Part shown: positions 8,918-17,942 of the stretch, one piece after another | How positions within the stretch are numbered: the first letter of the stretch is position 1 | Layout of the letters: each line of letters begins with the position of its first letter | Assembly: GCF_001417735.1 (NCBI RefSeq) | Contig: NZ_BBUZ01000034.1 | Span: 62,001 to 126,000 of the forward strand | DNA from: Streptomyces sp. NBRC 110028 | GTDB taxonomy: Bacteria > Actinomycetota > Actinomycetes > Streptomycetales > Streptomycetaceae | Length of the DNA: 64,000 nucleotides | Direction: 5' to 3' | The notes under the pieces: generated by a model | Seen by the model: the letters and a program-made list of their open reading frames with translations, nothing else | Database searches by the model: none | Told to the model about the DNA's origin: nothing | Position numbers and translations under genes: made by a program

Positions 8918-9385
8918 ATGAGCGAGCGACTGCAGCCCGGCGACACCGCCCCCGCCTTCACCCTCCCCGACGCGGACGGCAAGCAGGTCTCGCTCGCCGA
9001 CCACGCGGGCCGCAAGGTCATCGTCTACTTCTACCCCGCCGCCCTCACCCCCGGCTGCACCAAGCAGGCCTGCGACTTCACCGACCAGCTCGAATTCCTC
9101 GCCGGACACGGCTACGACGTCATCGGCGTCTCCCCCGACAAGCCGGAGAAGCTCGCCAAGTTCCGCGACCAGGAATCCCTCAAGGTCACCCTGCTCGCCG
9201 ACCCCTCCAAGGAGACCCTGGAGGCCTACGGCGCCTTCGGCGAGAAGAAGCTCTACGGCAAGACGGTCACCGGCGTCATCCGCTCCACCGTCATCATCGA
9301 CGAACAGGGCAAGGTCGAACGCGCCCTCTACAACGTCAAGGCCACCGGCCACGTAGCCAAGATCATCAAGGACCTGGGCCTCTGA
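8918..9385 (+). CDS. bcp: Thioredoxin-dependent peroxiredoxin Bcp/PrxQ
   Basis: 155 aa. Thioredoxin-fold peroxidase of the PrxQ class, reducing H2O2 and organic hydroperoxides. Peroxidatic C47 lies in TPGCTKQAC and resolving C52 five residues on, the alpha-2-type arrangement of Bcp. The open frame extends far upstream, but ATG 8918 has GAGGAG at the right distance and begins MSERLQPGDTAPAF, where homologues start. It is followed by its own terminator. Electrons would come from thioredoxin in the cytoplasm. Confidence 0.95.
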   Translation: MSERLQPGDTAPAFTLPDADGKQVSLADHAGRKVIVYFYPAALTPGCTKQACDFTDQLEFLAGHGYDVIGVSPDKPEKLAKFRDQESLKVTLLADPSKETLEAYGAFGEKKLYGKTVTGVIRSTVIIDEQGKVERALYNVKATGHVAKIIKDLGL

Positions 9386-9401
9386 CCCCCGGCTCTCCAC
9401 A

Positions 9402-9425
9402 CCCCGGACCGATCATGGTCCGGGG
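9402..9425 (+). terminator. Hairpin terminator after bcp
   Basis: CCCCGGACC (9402-9410) pairs with GGTCCGGGG (9417-9425) around a 6-nt loop, 16 bp after the bcp stop. It also separates bcp from the end of the convergent accessory operon. Confidence 0.75.
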
Positions 9426-9459
9426 CGTTCGACATCCACGCCCGACATCAACGGCGGCG

Positions 9460-9810
9460 TCAGCCAGCGAGCCGCGACAGCAGGCCCGAGGCACCGCTTG
9501 AGCGGCCGGTCATGGGGGCGCGGCGGGCCTCCCGCACCGCGTGGTGCAACCCGTTCCCGGCGGCGCACCACCGCCCCGCCCGGCAGTCGGCGCAGTCCAC
9601 GGCATGGCCGAGGAACCGGCCCCAGGGCGTGGCCTCGCCGCAGGCGGGGGCACACGCCCACACCTCGTACGTCGTCCGGGTCGCCCCATGGCCGATCGTG
9701 ACGGTGCCCAGCGGCCGGTCCACGGTGAGCGGCGCGCCGCAGAGCGCGCAGGCCCAGCCCCGGAGCTGTTCGCGGCTGAGCGTGGCCGGGTCGATCTCGG
9801 CCGCGGTCAT
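9460..9810 (-). CDS. Small cysteine-rich protein of unknown function
   Basis: 116 aa. It contains two CxxC pairs (ACALCGAP and DCADC) plus a CAPACG and a further Cys near the C-terminus, suggesting a zinc-ribbon-like fold. Its ATG overlaps the TGA of the preceding gene (ATGA at 9807-9810), so the three leftward genes 10453-9460 are translationally coupled. It may be a DNA- or protein-binding zinc protein, but no family is assigned. It is the first gene inside the accessory block next to tRNA-Leu. Confidence 0.72.
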   Translation of the reverse strand: MTAAEIDPATLSREQLRGWACALCGAPLTVDRPLGTVTIGHGATRTTYEVWACAPACGEATPWGRFLGHAVDCADCRAGRWCAAGNGLHHAVREARRAPMTGRSSGASGLLSRLAG

Positions 9811-10004
9811 CCCTGCCGCCTGAAGGCGACGTCCCGGTCAGGGAGGGTCCGCTCGAACGGGTCGCGTTGCCCGGGGAAGCTGTCAGCGCACGCGCCCGGA
9901 CAGGCATAGACGGTGCTGCCGCCCGCGCTCGCGCCGTACCCGATCGCGACCACGACCGGCTGGCTGGTGGTCGTCTGACAGCGGGCACAGACCTGGGGCA
10001 TCAC
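9807..10004 (-). CDS. Small cysteine-containing protein of unknown function
   Basis: 65 aa. An N-terminal CARC pair is followed by VVVAIGYGASAGGSTVYACPGAC, so two Cys pairs about 30 residues apart could bind one zinc. Both ends overlap neighbours by 4 bp (ATGA at 10001-10004 and 9807-9810), which supports real coding despite its size. The function is unknown; it probably acts with the adjacent cysteine-rich protein. Confidence 0.68.
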   Translation of the reverse strand: MMPQVCARCQTTTSQPVVVAIGYGASAGGSTVYACPGACADSFPGQRDPFERTLPDRDVAFRRQG

Positions 10005-10453
10005 CGGGCCGTCGCCTCCTCGGCGAGTTCAGCGGCAACCGCCCGCACGAGAGCCTCGCGGAGCCGGGCCACGTCGGTGAGGTACCGGTCGGGCCCCACC
10101 GGAACCCGCCAGTGCAGACGCGGACCGCCCCTCCAGTGCGCGGGCGGTACGCCAACGTACGTAACCTCGGCACCATGCGCACCCAGCGCGTGGATTCCTT
10201 CCCGGATACGTCGCCAGCCCTGAGCATGCCCCGCCGGGATGAGCCAGTACATCAGGCCGTAGTCGGCGATGACGGCGCCGGACGCGTCGCCGAGTAAGTC
10301 CAGCACCCGTTCGCCGATCTCGGCGGGGGCACGCAGCACGTCCCAGTGCGGGCCGACTTTGACCATCTCGACGTCGCTGCCGTGCGGCGGCGTCCATGGA
10401 ACAGTTGCGGTCGTCCCGTGGTCAGCGAGGCCGGGATAGCTGGAAGTGTCCAT
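10001..10453 (-). CDS. Conserved-looking protein of unknown function
   Basis: 150 aa, soluble, no signal or membrane segment. The body alternates strands and helices: VKVGPHWDVLRAP, a GAVIADYGLMYWLIPAG segment, then TYVGVPP and GPRLHWRVPVGPD, ending in a long helix. The Trp-rich strands resemble small actinobacterial proteins found beside HTH regulators, but I cannot name a family. It is first in the coupled leftward trio, 63 bp from the divergent SLOG-like gene. Confidence 0.7.
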   Translation of the reverse strand: MDTSSYPGLADHGTTATVPWTPPHGSDVEMVKVGPHWDVLRAPAEIGERVLDLLGDASGAVIADYGLMYWLIPAGHAQGWRRIREGIHALGAHGAEVTYVGVPPAHWRGGPRLHWRVPVGPDRYLTDVARLREALVRAVAAELAEEATAR

Positions 10454-10516
10454 GCACCGATGTCACCGCAAAAGCAGGCACTGCGGGATATGACAACCTA
10501 TGACACGGAGTAGATC

Positions 10517-10975
10517 ATGACTCGGTCTGTGACCATCACCGGTACCCGGTCGACAGGGCATCGCGGTCTCGACAGCTACGCCGAGCTGTTCACCAACTAC
10601 CTCACCCCGTTCGCCGACATCGAGACCCGCTTCTACATCGGCGGTGCCAACGGCATCGACAGCCTCTCCCTGCTGTGGCTGGCGGAGAACACCCACGCGC
10701 AGATCACCATCGTCGTCCCCGGCACCACCCGGCAACAGCCCGCCGAGGCGCAGCACGCCATCACCCACACCCGCGACCGCATCACGGAGGTGGTCGAGCT
10801 GCATGCGGCAGAGCTGGACAGCCCGGCCTTCCACGCCCGGAACCGGTGGATGGTCGATCACTCCGACATGGTGATCGGATTCCCTCTCCCAGGGCCCCAA
10901 GGGAGGTCGGGCACGTGGCAGACCCTCAACTACGGTGCCGAACAGGGGAAACCACACCTGGTCGTGCCCGTATGA
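10517..10975 (+). CDS. SLOG-superfamily (DprA/LOG-like) Rossmann protein
   Basis: 152 aa single-domain Rossmann protein. The GGANGID motif (residues 42-48) and the later RN (109-110)...MVDHSDMVIGF...GTW...GKP pattern match the nucleotide-binding SLOG fold shared by DprA, LOG and related sensors. SLOG proteins bind nucleotides, DNA ends or nucleotide-derived signals, and some serve in conflict systems (established for the superfamily, inferred here). The start ATG 10517 has GGAG 9 bp upstream. It precedes the HTH regulator by 25 bp, so the two are probably co-transcribed. Confidence 0.75.
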   Translation: MTRSVTITGTRSTGHRGLDSYAELFTNYLTPFADIETRFYIGGANGIDSLSLLWLAENTHAQITIVVPGTTRQQPAEAQHAITHTRDRITEVVELHAAELDSPAFHARNRWMVDHSDMVIGFPLPGPQGRSGTWQTLNYGAEQGKPHLVVPV

Positions 10976-11000
10976 CGTGGATCACCGGCATGATGACGGC

Positions 11001-12344
11001 ATGAGCACGTGCGATGCCCTCCTCGGCGCTGCCGCCCTCAAGTCCCTCCGCAAAGCCCGAGGCTGGTCCCTGGCCGATACCGCGCGGGCGCTCATCGCCA
11101 CGGCGCGCCGCCTCGGCCAGCCCCTCGCCCCCTCCGTCCCGAGCGTGCAGCGATCCGTCGCGCGGTGGGAGAGCACCACACACCCCATCCTGCCCAGCGA
11201 CCGGTACCAGCTCCTGCTGGCGCACCTCTACGCCCGAGGCACTGACGGTCACCTCTCCCTCGGGCCTGGCAGCGATTTCGCCGAACTGCTCGACGCCCTC
11301 GCGCATCTGGGCGAAGCAGAAGCCCAGCTCCACGAACTACGCACCCTCCTGAGCCGCACGGCAACCGATAACGGAAACGGCCTCCTCGCCCTGCTCGGGC
11401 CCACCACCCAGGTGACCATGGCAGCCGCGCTCGCCGATCCGGCACTCGCCGACGACACACTCCTCGACGGCCTGCGGACGGCGGTCGAAGATGTCAACGC
11501 GCACGTAGGTTCGCTCCCCTTCGCCCGACTGCAGCTCCTGCTCGCCCCCGTAACCGAGTCCTGCCGACGTCTCCTGGCCGGCGGCGCGCCCGAGCCCCTG
11601 CTGCCCGGGTTACGTACGGTCGCCGCGCAGGCGTACACCCTCGCCGGACGGTTGGCGTTCGAAACCCGCGACGACCAGGCGTCCCGTGCTCTGTACACGG
11701 CCGCAACGGACGCGGCAGGACTGCTCGACACCACCTGGCACCGAGCCGTCGTTCACATGAGCCACGCCCTGGTCAAGCTCTACTCAACCCCCGGCATCGA
11801 CACGGCCCGTGGACTGGTCGACGCAGCGGTACGCGATGCCCGCACGGGCGACAGCATCCGCGTACGCGCCCGAGCCCACGCACTGCAAGCCGAGATCGCC
11901 GCCCGGTCCGACGCCGAACGGCAAGCCCAGACCGCACTGGCGCTCGCCTGGTACGACATCGAACGCGACGCGGACGGCGATCCGGTGCCCACGAGCTTCA
12001 GCGCTGATCACCTGCGGGGCTTCGAGGGCTTGTGCGAGCTGTACGTAGGAGACGCGGCAGTCGCCCACGACGTCTTCGCCAGCAGCGCAAAGGCCCTGCG
12101 AGGACCACGCGAGCGCGTACAACGAGCCATCATCACCACCGATCAAGCCCTGGCCTGCATCCGCCTCGACGCACCGGAAACAGCCGTGGACCTCCTGCAC
12201 AACTGCATCACCACCGCCGCCACCACTGGCGGACGCGTGCCCGCGCTTCGCCTACGCCAGGCGCGTAAAGCCCTGCGGCCCTGGCGCCACGAAAAGTTCG
12301 TCGCGGACCTGGACGACCACCTCATAGACATACTCGGCAGCTGA
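11001..12344 (+). CDS. HTH transcriptional regulator with C-terminal helical-repeat (TPR-like) region
   Basis: 447 aa from ATG 11001; upstream in-frame codons overlap the SLOG gene and look spurious. The N-terminus (LKSLRKARGWSLADTARAL ... VQRSVARWE) is an XRE-type helix-turn-helix. Residues about 100-447 are Ala/Leu-rich helical repeats of TPR type, as in peptide- or ligand-sensing actinobacterial regulators. No enzymatic motif is seen. It likely controls itself and the neighbouring SLOG gene or the divergent trio. No strong Shine-Dalgarno precedes it. Confidence 0.85.
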   Translation: MSTCDALLGAAALKSLRKARGWSLADTARALIATARRLGQPLAPSVPSVQRSVARWESTTHPILPSDRYQLLLAHLYARGTDGHLSLGPGSDFAELLDALAHLGEAEAQLHELRTLLSRTATDNGNGLLALLGPTTQVTMAAALADPALADDTLLDGLRTAVEDVNAHVGSLPFARLQLLLAPVTESCRRLLAGGAPEPLLPGLRTVAAQAYTLAGRLAFETRDDQASRALYTAATDAAGLLDTTWHRAVVHMSHALVKLYSTPGIDTARGLVDAAVRDARTGDSIRVRARAHALQAEIAARSDAERQAQTALALAWYDIERDADGDPVPTSFSADHLRGFEGLCELYVGDAAVAHDVFASSAKALRGPRERVQRAIITTDQALACIRLDAPETAVDLLHNCITTAATTGGRVPALRLRQARKALRPWRHEKFVADLDDHLIDILGS

Positions 12345-12665
12345 CGCAACGAGCCGTTCCCCTCGACCTCGGCCGAGAGTGCGACTGACACGGGCGCCTC
12401 GGAGCGAGTGGTGGCAGACGACCTTCCCTACTGCTTCACGCGGCTCGCTCCGCTCACCGCGCAGGGCCCGGCCCTCGGCCATGCCTGCACCCCTGTTTCC
12501 GCCTCGCTCCAGCCCGAGCACCGTCCCTGCCACGCGCACAGCCAGGGGTCAACAGCGGTCAACAAGGGTGCTGGGCGGGTGCACCCGGGGTGCGTAACCG
12601 ATGGGCGGGTGGCTCGTTACTCAGTGCGATGGTGCGACACGTGGTCGCACAGGGGGGAGGAAAGC
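12345..12665. promoter_or_regulatory. 321-bp leader of the HNH pair with repeats
   Basis: There is no supported gene. Two copies of GGTCAACA occur exactly 10 bp apart (12547-12554 and 12557-12564), one helical turn, as for a cooperative binding site. A perfect 7-bp inverted repeat, GTGCGAC (12632-12638) and GTCGCAC (12644-12650), ends 2 bp before the very strong ribosome binding site of the first HNH gene. Both look like control elements of the HNH operon. Confidence 0.5.
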
Positions 12666-13343
12666 GTGCCAGTCAGCCCGTACACGCGAGAACGCCTTGC
12701 CGAAGTCGCGGGATCCTCGACGACACTGTCGGAGGCATTGGCCAAACTCGGAGTCGACCCCGAAAGCTCGACCCGCCGCTATATCCGCGAGCGCATGAAG
12801 AGAATGGACATCGATACGTCGCACTTCGAACGAAAAGGTGGCCGCTGGACAAGGGAGATCCTCGAACCAGCAGTGGCGGCGTCAACAAGCGTGTACGACG
12901 TATTACGGTATCTCGGCATCGAATTGGTAGGTGGCCATCACACCAACATCAGCCGCCGGATCAAGGCATACGGCATCGACACGTCGCACTTTGTCTCGCA
13001 GCGCCGCACCGACGCGATGAAAGACAACCGTCGACGCCGCAGTCCGGAAGAGTTGCTGGTGGAGATGGCCCCCGCTCATGCCCGCCGCGTTCCCAGCGAG
13101 CGGCTGAAGCGGGCGATGCTGACGCTCGGCGTGATCGAACGCTGCGCGCTGTGCGGGACCGGACCACGCTGGCGTGGCGGACGACTACCGCTTGAGGTCG
13201 ATCACGTCGATGGCGACTGGCGCAACAACCGCCCCACTAACCTGCGCCTCCTGTGCCCGAACTGCCACTCGACGACGGACAACTACCGAGGGCGTGGCAA
13301 GGTACGGCGGCCTCACACCACCGAAGTCGGCGCAGCCCTATGA
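12666..13343 (+). CDS. HNH endonuclease-like protein with two N-terminal SHF modules
   Basis: 225 aa from GTG 12666, preceded by GGGGGGAGG; the open frame upstream lacks a better start. Two roughly 50-residue modules each end in a GID/DIDTSHF motif (about residues 5-55 and 58-110) and are probably DNA-binding. Then comes a zinc-ribbon HNH core: CALC, LEVDHVDGDWRNNRPTNLRL, CPNC. These His, Asn and paired Cys residues are those expected for an active HNH nuclease. The region looks less GC-rich than its neighbours, suggesting transfer. Its stop overlaps the next ATG (ATGA), so it is coupled to a second HNH gene. Confidence 0.85.
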   Translation: MPVSPYTRERLAEVAGSSTTLSEALAKLGVDPESSTRRYIRERMKRMDIDTSHFERKGGRWTREILEPAVAASTSVYDVLRYLGIELVGGHHTNISRRIKAYGIDTSHFVSQRRTDAMKDNRRRRSPEELLVEMAPAHARRVPSERLKRAMLTLGVIERCALCGTGPRWRGGRLPLEVDHVDGDWRNNRPTNLRLLCPNCHSTTDNYRGRGKVRRPHTTEVGAAL

Positions 13344-14083
13344 GCCATCGTGTCCACTACACGCGGGAGCTCCTGGTCGAGGCCGCCGAGAACTGCTCCG
13401 ACATGGACCAAGTCATCGCCTTCTTGGGCACTCGGCCCTACGGTCGTCTGCGTCGCTACCTCTACCAGCGTTTCGATCACTTCGGCATAGACATCTCGCA
13501 CTTCGCGCTCCCCAGACTCCGCAGCAGCAAGGCGCGTCCGGCAGGGAAGGTACTTCGCCGTGTCGTCGCCGAATCCACATCCATAGCCAGCGCCTTGCGG
13601 CAGCTCAACCGGCCGGACAACGCACGCTCACGCGCTCTGTTCCGTCTCTGGACAGCCGAGGAAGGCATCGGCACCGCACACTTCCTGGGGCAAGCCCACC
13701 AACGCGGGAAGCCTGGCGCAACGCCCCGAAAGACATCCGAGCAGATCCTGGTCAAGCACAGCGGCGAGCGGCGCACGAAGACAGTGCTGCTGCGGCGAGC
13801 CCTCAGGGACATCGGCGTGCCCGAGCAGTGCGTGGGATGCGGGACAGGACCCCTCTGGCATGGGCGGCCGATGACGCTGGAGGTGGACCACATCAACGGC
13901 GACTGGAGCGACGACCGACCCGAGAACCTCCGACTGCTCTGTCCCAACTGTCACGCGGCCACGAATACCTGGTGCCGGGGCGGCCGTCGCGCAGCGTCGA
14001 TGCGAAGTGACCGTTCAGATGTCAGCCCGCTACGATGGTCGGAAGCGAGCGGCGGTGGCGCAACGGCGACGCAGCAGACTTAG
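13340..14083 (+). CDS. Second HNH endonuclease-like protein, running into tRNA-Leu
   Basis: 247 aa from ATG 13340, overlapping the previous stop. It has the same architecture as the upstream gene: two modules ending GIDISHF and GIGTAHF, then CVGC, LEVDHINGDWSDDRPENLRL and CPNC. The pair is diverged enough to be an old duplication. After the HNH core about 36 residues of low-complexity sequence follow; the last 12 codons lie inside the tRNA-Leu gene. The frame ends at TAG 14081-14083, which is the tRNA anticodon itself. The C-terminal tail is probably not functional, suggesting the gene lost its original stop or arrived beside the tRNA. Confidence 0.83.
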   Translation: MSHRVHYTRELLVEAAENCSDMDQVIAFLGTRPYGRLRRYLYQRFDHFGIDISHFALPRLRSSKARPAGKVLRRVVAESTSIASALRQLNRPDNARSRALFRLWTAEEGIGTAHFLGQAHQRGKPGATPRKTSEQILVKHSGERRTKTVLLRRALRDIGVPEQCVGCGTGPLWHGRPMTLEVDHINGDWSDDRPENLRLLCPNCHAATNTWCRGGRRAASMRSDRSDVSPLRWSEASGGGATATQQT

Positions 14084-14132
14084 GATCTGTGGCCCGTGAC
14101 AGGGCTTGAGGGTTCGAATCCCTTCCGCCGCA
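14049..14132 (+). tRNA. tRNA-Leu (anticodon UAG)
   Basis: Seven-bp acceptor stem GCGGCGG (14049-14055) with CCGCCGC (14125-14131), discriminator A 14132, CCA not encoded. The anticodon stem is 14074-14078 with 14086-14090 and the loop CTTAGGA holds TAG at 14081-14083. A long variable arm marks a class II tRNA, and the T loop GGTTCGAATCC is canonical. It reads CUA codons, which are rare in this genome type. It overlaps the 3' end of the HNH gene. Confidence 0.95.
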
Positions 14133-14138
14133 CCGCAT

Positions 14139-14174
14139 ACGGCCTGCGATTCATGACTCGAATCGCAGGCCGTT
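14139..14174. terminator. Bidirectional hairpin after tRNA-Leu
   Basis: A perfect 14-bp stem (14139-14152 with 14161-14174, allowing for one loop-edge base) and a loop of about 7-8 nt lie between the tRNA and the convergent rdgB gene. Confidence 0.8.
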
Positions 14175-14196
14175 ATACGTAGCCGCAGCGCGGCAC

Positions 14197-14838
14197 CTAC
14201 CCCAGCAGTTCGCGCACCACCGGTGCCATCGCCCGGAAGGCCTGGCCGCGGTGGCTGATGGCGTTCTTCTCGTCCGGGGTGAGTTCGGCGCAGGTGCGGG
14301 TGTCGCCGTCGGGCTGGAGGATCGGGTCGTAGCCGAAGCCGCCGCCTCCGGTGGGTTCGTGGCGGAGGGTGCCGGTGAGGCGGCCGGAGACCACGCGCTC
14401 GGTGCCGTCGGGGAGGGCGAGGGCCGCGGCGCATTCGAAGTGGGCGGTGCGGTGCTCGTCGGGGACGTCACGGAGCTGGCCGAGCAGCAGGTCCAGGTTG
14501 GCGCGGTCGTCGCCGTGGCGGCCGGACCAGCGGGCCGAGAAGATGCCGGGGGCGCCGCCGAGGACGTCGACGCAGAGCCCGGAGTCGTCGGCGATGGCCG
14601 GGTGGCCGGTGGCCCGGGCCAGGGCGTGGGCCTTGAGGAGGGCGTTCTCGGAGAAGGAGACGCCGGTCTCCTTGACGTCCGGGACCTCCGGATAGGCGTC
14701 GGCGCCGACGAGCTCGACGTCGAGCCCGGCGTCGCCCAGGATCGAGCGCAGCTCGGTGATCTTGTATGTGTTGCGGGTGGCCAGGATCAGGCGGCGCGGG
14801 TGTGCGCTGTACGCCGCTGCGGTGTGCTGTGGCTGCAT
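14197..14838 (-). CDS. rdgB: RdgB/HAM1 non-canonical purine NTP pyrophosphatase
   Basis: 213 aa. It hydrolyses dITP, ITP and XTP to monophosphates, keeping damaged purines out of DNA and RNA. Family motifs are TRNTYKITELRSIL at the N-terminus, ADDSGLCVDVLGGAPGIFS carrying the metal-binding acidic residues, and GFGYDPIL near residue 170. The length matches the family with about 14 extra N-terminal residues. It is grouped with RNase PH, as in many actinobacteria, with a small lipoprotein gene between. Confidence 0.95.
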   Translation of the reverse strand: MQPQHTAAAYSAHPRRLILATRNTYKITELRSILGDAGLDVELVGADAYPEVPDVKETGVSFSENALLKAHALARATGHPAIADDSGLCVDVLGGAPGIFSARWSGRHGDDRANLDLLLGQLRDVPDEHRTAHFECAAALALPDGTERVVSGRLTGTLRHEPTGGGGFGYDPILQPDGDTRTCAELTPDEKNAISHRGQAFRAMAPVVRELLG

Positions 14839-14865
14839 AGCTATCGATTAGATCAGGCGCACGGA

Positions 14866-15258
14866 TCAGGGTGTGCAGACGTCGGTCAGTTCGGCGGCGG
14901 CGTCCTTGACCGGGCTCAGGTCGGGGTGTTCGCCGCTGTCGACGGACGTCTGGACGTTGTCCACGGCCTTGCGGAGGTCGCCCAGGGCCTTGCCGACGTC
15001 CGCGTTGTCGGTGTGGTCGCCGACCTTGTCGATGTCCTTGTCGAGTGCGTCGAGGACCTTGTCGGCGTCGGAGGCGTCGGCGGTGGCGCCGCTGAGGGCG
15101 TCCTGGAGGTTGTCCACGTCGTTGGATATCTCGACCGCGAGCCGGCCGCAGTCCAGGGCCTTGTCCACGGCGTCGCAGCCGGTGGTGAGCGGCGTCAGGA
15201 AGGCGACGGCGGCGAGTGTGGTGGCGGCGAAACGGTGGCGGGCCTGGCGCGGCGTCAT
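14866..15258 (-). CDS. Small secreted, probable lipoprotein
   Basis: 130 aa from ATG 15258, which has GGGAGGG nine bases upstream; the frame extends 20 codons further but without support. A signal segment (RFAATTLAAVAFLTPLTTGC) ends in a Cys that could be lipidated, although the lipobox TTGC is imperfect. The mature part is Asp/Ala-rich, helical and contains heptad-like VDNLQDALSG... repeats. There is no known domain. It sits between rdgB and rph in the same direction. Confidence 0.75.
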   Translation of the reverse strand: MTPRQARHRFAATTLAAVAFLTPLTTGCDAVDKALDCGRLAVEISNDVDNLQDALSGATADASDADKVLDALDKDIDKVGDHTDNADVGKALGDLRKAVDNVQTSVDSGEHPDLSPVKDAAAELTDVCTP

Positions 15259-15322
15259 GGACGGTCCCTCCCCTGGGATCGGACGCGGGCGCGCGCAGGT
15301 GTCGCGCGCGCCCGTCATCTGA

Positions 15323-16048
<726 letters not shown>

Positions 16049-16132
16049 GGGACGAGCCTATCGGCAACGCGGCGGGCCCCGGTCCGGTGAGGAGCGGGGC
16101 CGGGCGGCCTCAGGCCGTGACGGTAAGCGCGG

Positions 16133-16366
16133 TCACATCAGGTCTTCGATCTCGGCGGCGAGGGGGTCCGCGTCGGTGCCGATGACGACCTGGATCGCGC
16201 TGCCCATCTTCACCACGCCATGGGCGCCGGTGGCCTTCAGGGCGGCCTCGTCGACCAGGGAGGGGTCCTTGACCTCGGTGCGGAGGCGGGTGATGCAGCC
16301 CTCGACCTCGACGATGTTGTCGATCCCACCGAGCCCCGCGACGATCTTCTCAGCCTTGCTGGCCAT
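16133..16366 (-). CDS. nagF: PTS EIIB component, N-acetylglucosamine type
   Basis: 77 aa single IIB domain. Phospho-acceptor C24 lies in VEVEGCITRLRTEV. ATG 16366 is preferred over the GTG two codons upstream because AGGGAG then has a 5-nt spacing. It passes phosphate from EIIA to GlcNAc bound by the NagE2 membrane subunit encoded divergently. In Streptomyces this split IIB/IIC arrangement is the GlcNAc PTS (established for S. coelicolor nagF and nagE2). A DasR-type site at 16483-16498 lies in its upstream region. A 7-bp stem at 16075-16101 may terminate it before rph. Confidence 0.92.
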   Translation of the reverse strand: MASKAEKIVAGLGGIDNIVEVEGCITRLRTEVKDPSLVDEAALKATGAHGVVKMGSAIQVVIGTDADPLAAEIEDLM

Positions 16367-16482
16367 GTCCACTCCCTGTTGTCCTGAGCTGTCCTGTGTT
16401 GTCCTGTTGTCTCGGCCCTTCCGGATACCGGGTGAACGCCACCCCTACGGTAACCACGCGGGCCCGGCCGCGCAGGATCGTC

Positions 16483-16498
16483 AGTGGTTCAGACCACA
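16483..16498. promoter_or_regulatory. DasR-type operator (dre), site 1
   Basis: AGTGGTTCAGACCACA matches the 16-bp dre consensus (ACTGGTCTAGACCACT) with arms GTGGT and ACCAC. It is placed about 120 bp upstream of nagF, where DasR, the GlcN-6-P-responsive GntR repressor, would control it. Confidence 0.8.
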
Positions 16499-16539
16499 CA
16501 GGAACGATGGATTCCTTTATCTGATCCTCACGTGCTACA

Positions 16540-16571
16540 ACAGGTCTACACCACTTGTGGTGTAGACCATA
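16540..16571. promoter_or_regulatory. Two abutting dre sites upstream of nagE2
   Basis: ACAGGTCTACACCACT (16540-16555) and TGTGGTGTAGACCATA (16556-16571) each fit the dre consensus. Together they form a 12-bp inverted repeat (16543-16554 with 16557-16568) with only 2 nt between the arms. They lie about 50-80 bp upstream of the nagE2 start. Confidence 0.85.
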
Positions 16572-16622
16572 TCGCGGGCCGTCCCCAGTATTCCGAGCGC
16601 CCGCCTCACCAGGAGGAATCCG

Positions 16623-17858
<1,236 letters not shown>

Positions 17859-17891
17859 CCGCGCACGCGAACGCACACGCGAACGCACACG

Positions 17892-17942
17892 CGAACGGGA
17901 ACGGGCCGGATCTGCGGGGCAGATCCGGCCCGTTCCCGTTCG
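17892..17942. terminator. Very strong bidirectional hairpin
   Basis: A perfect 24-bp stem (17892-17915 with 17919-17942) and 3-nt loop lie between convergent nagE2 and the MBL-fold gene, directly abutting the stop of the latter. Just before it, a 12-bp unit (ACGCGAACGCAC) is repeated about three times at 17865-17896. Confidence 0.9.

Noticed and set aside
9460..14132. Integrated element with integrase and att sites at tRNA-Leu
   Set aside because: No tyrosine or serine integrase and no repeat of the tRNA 3' end was found near bcp, so the block is treated as accessory but not as a proven element.
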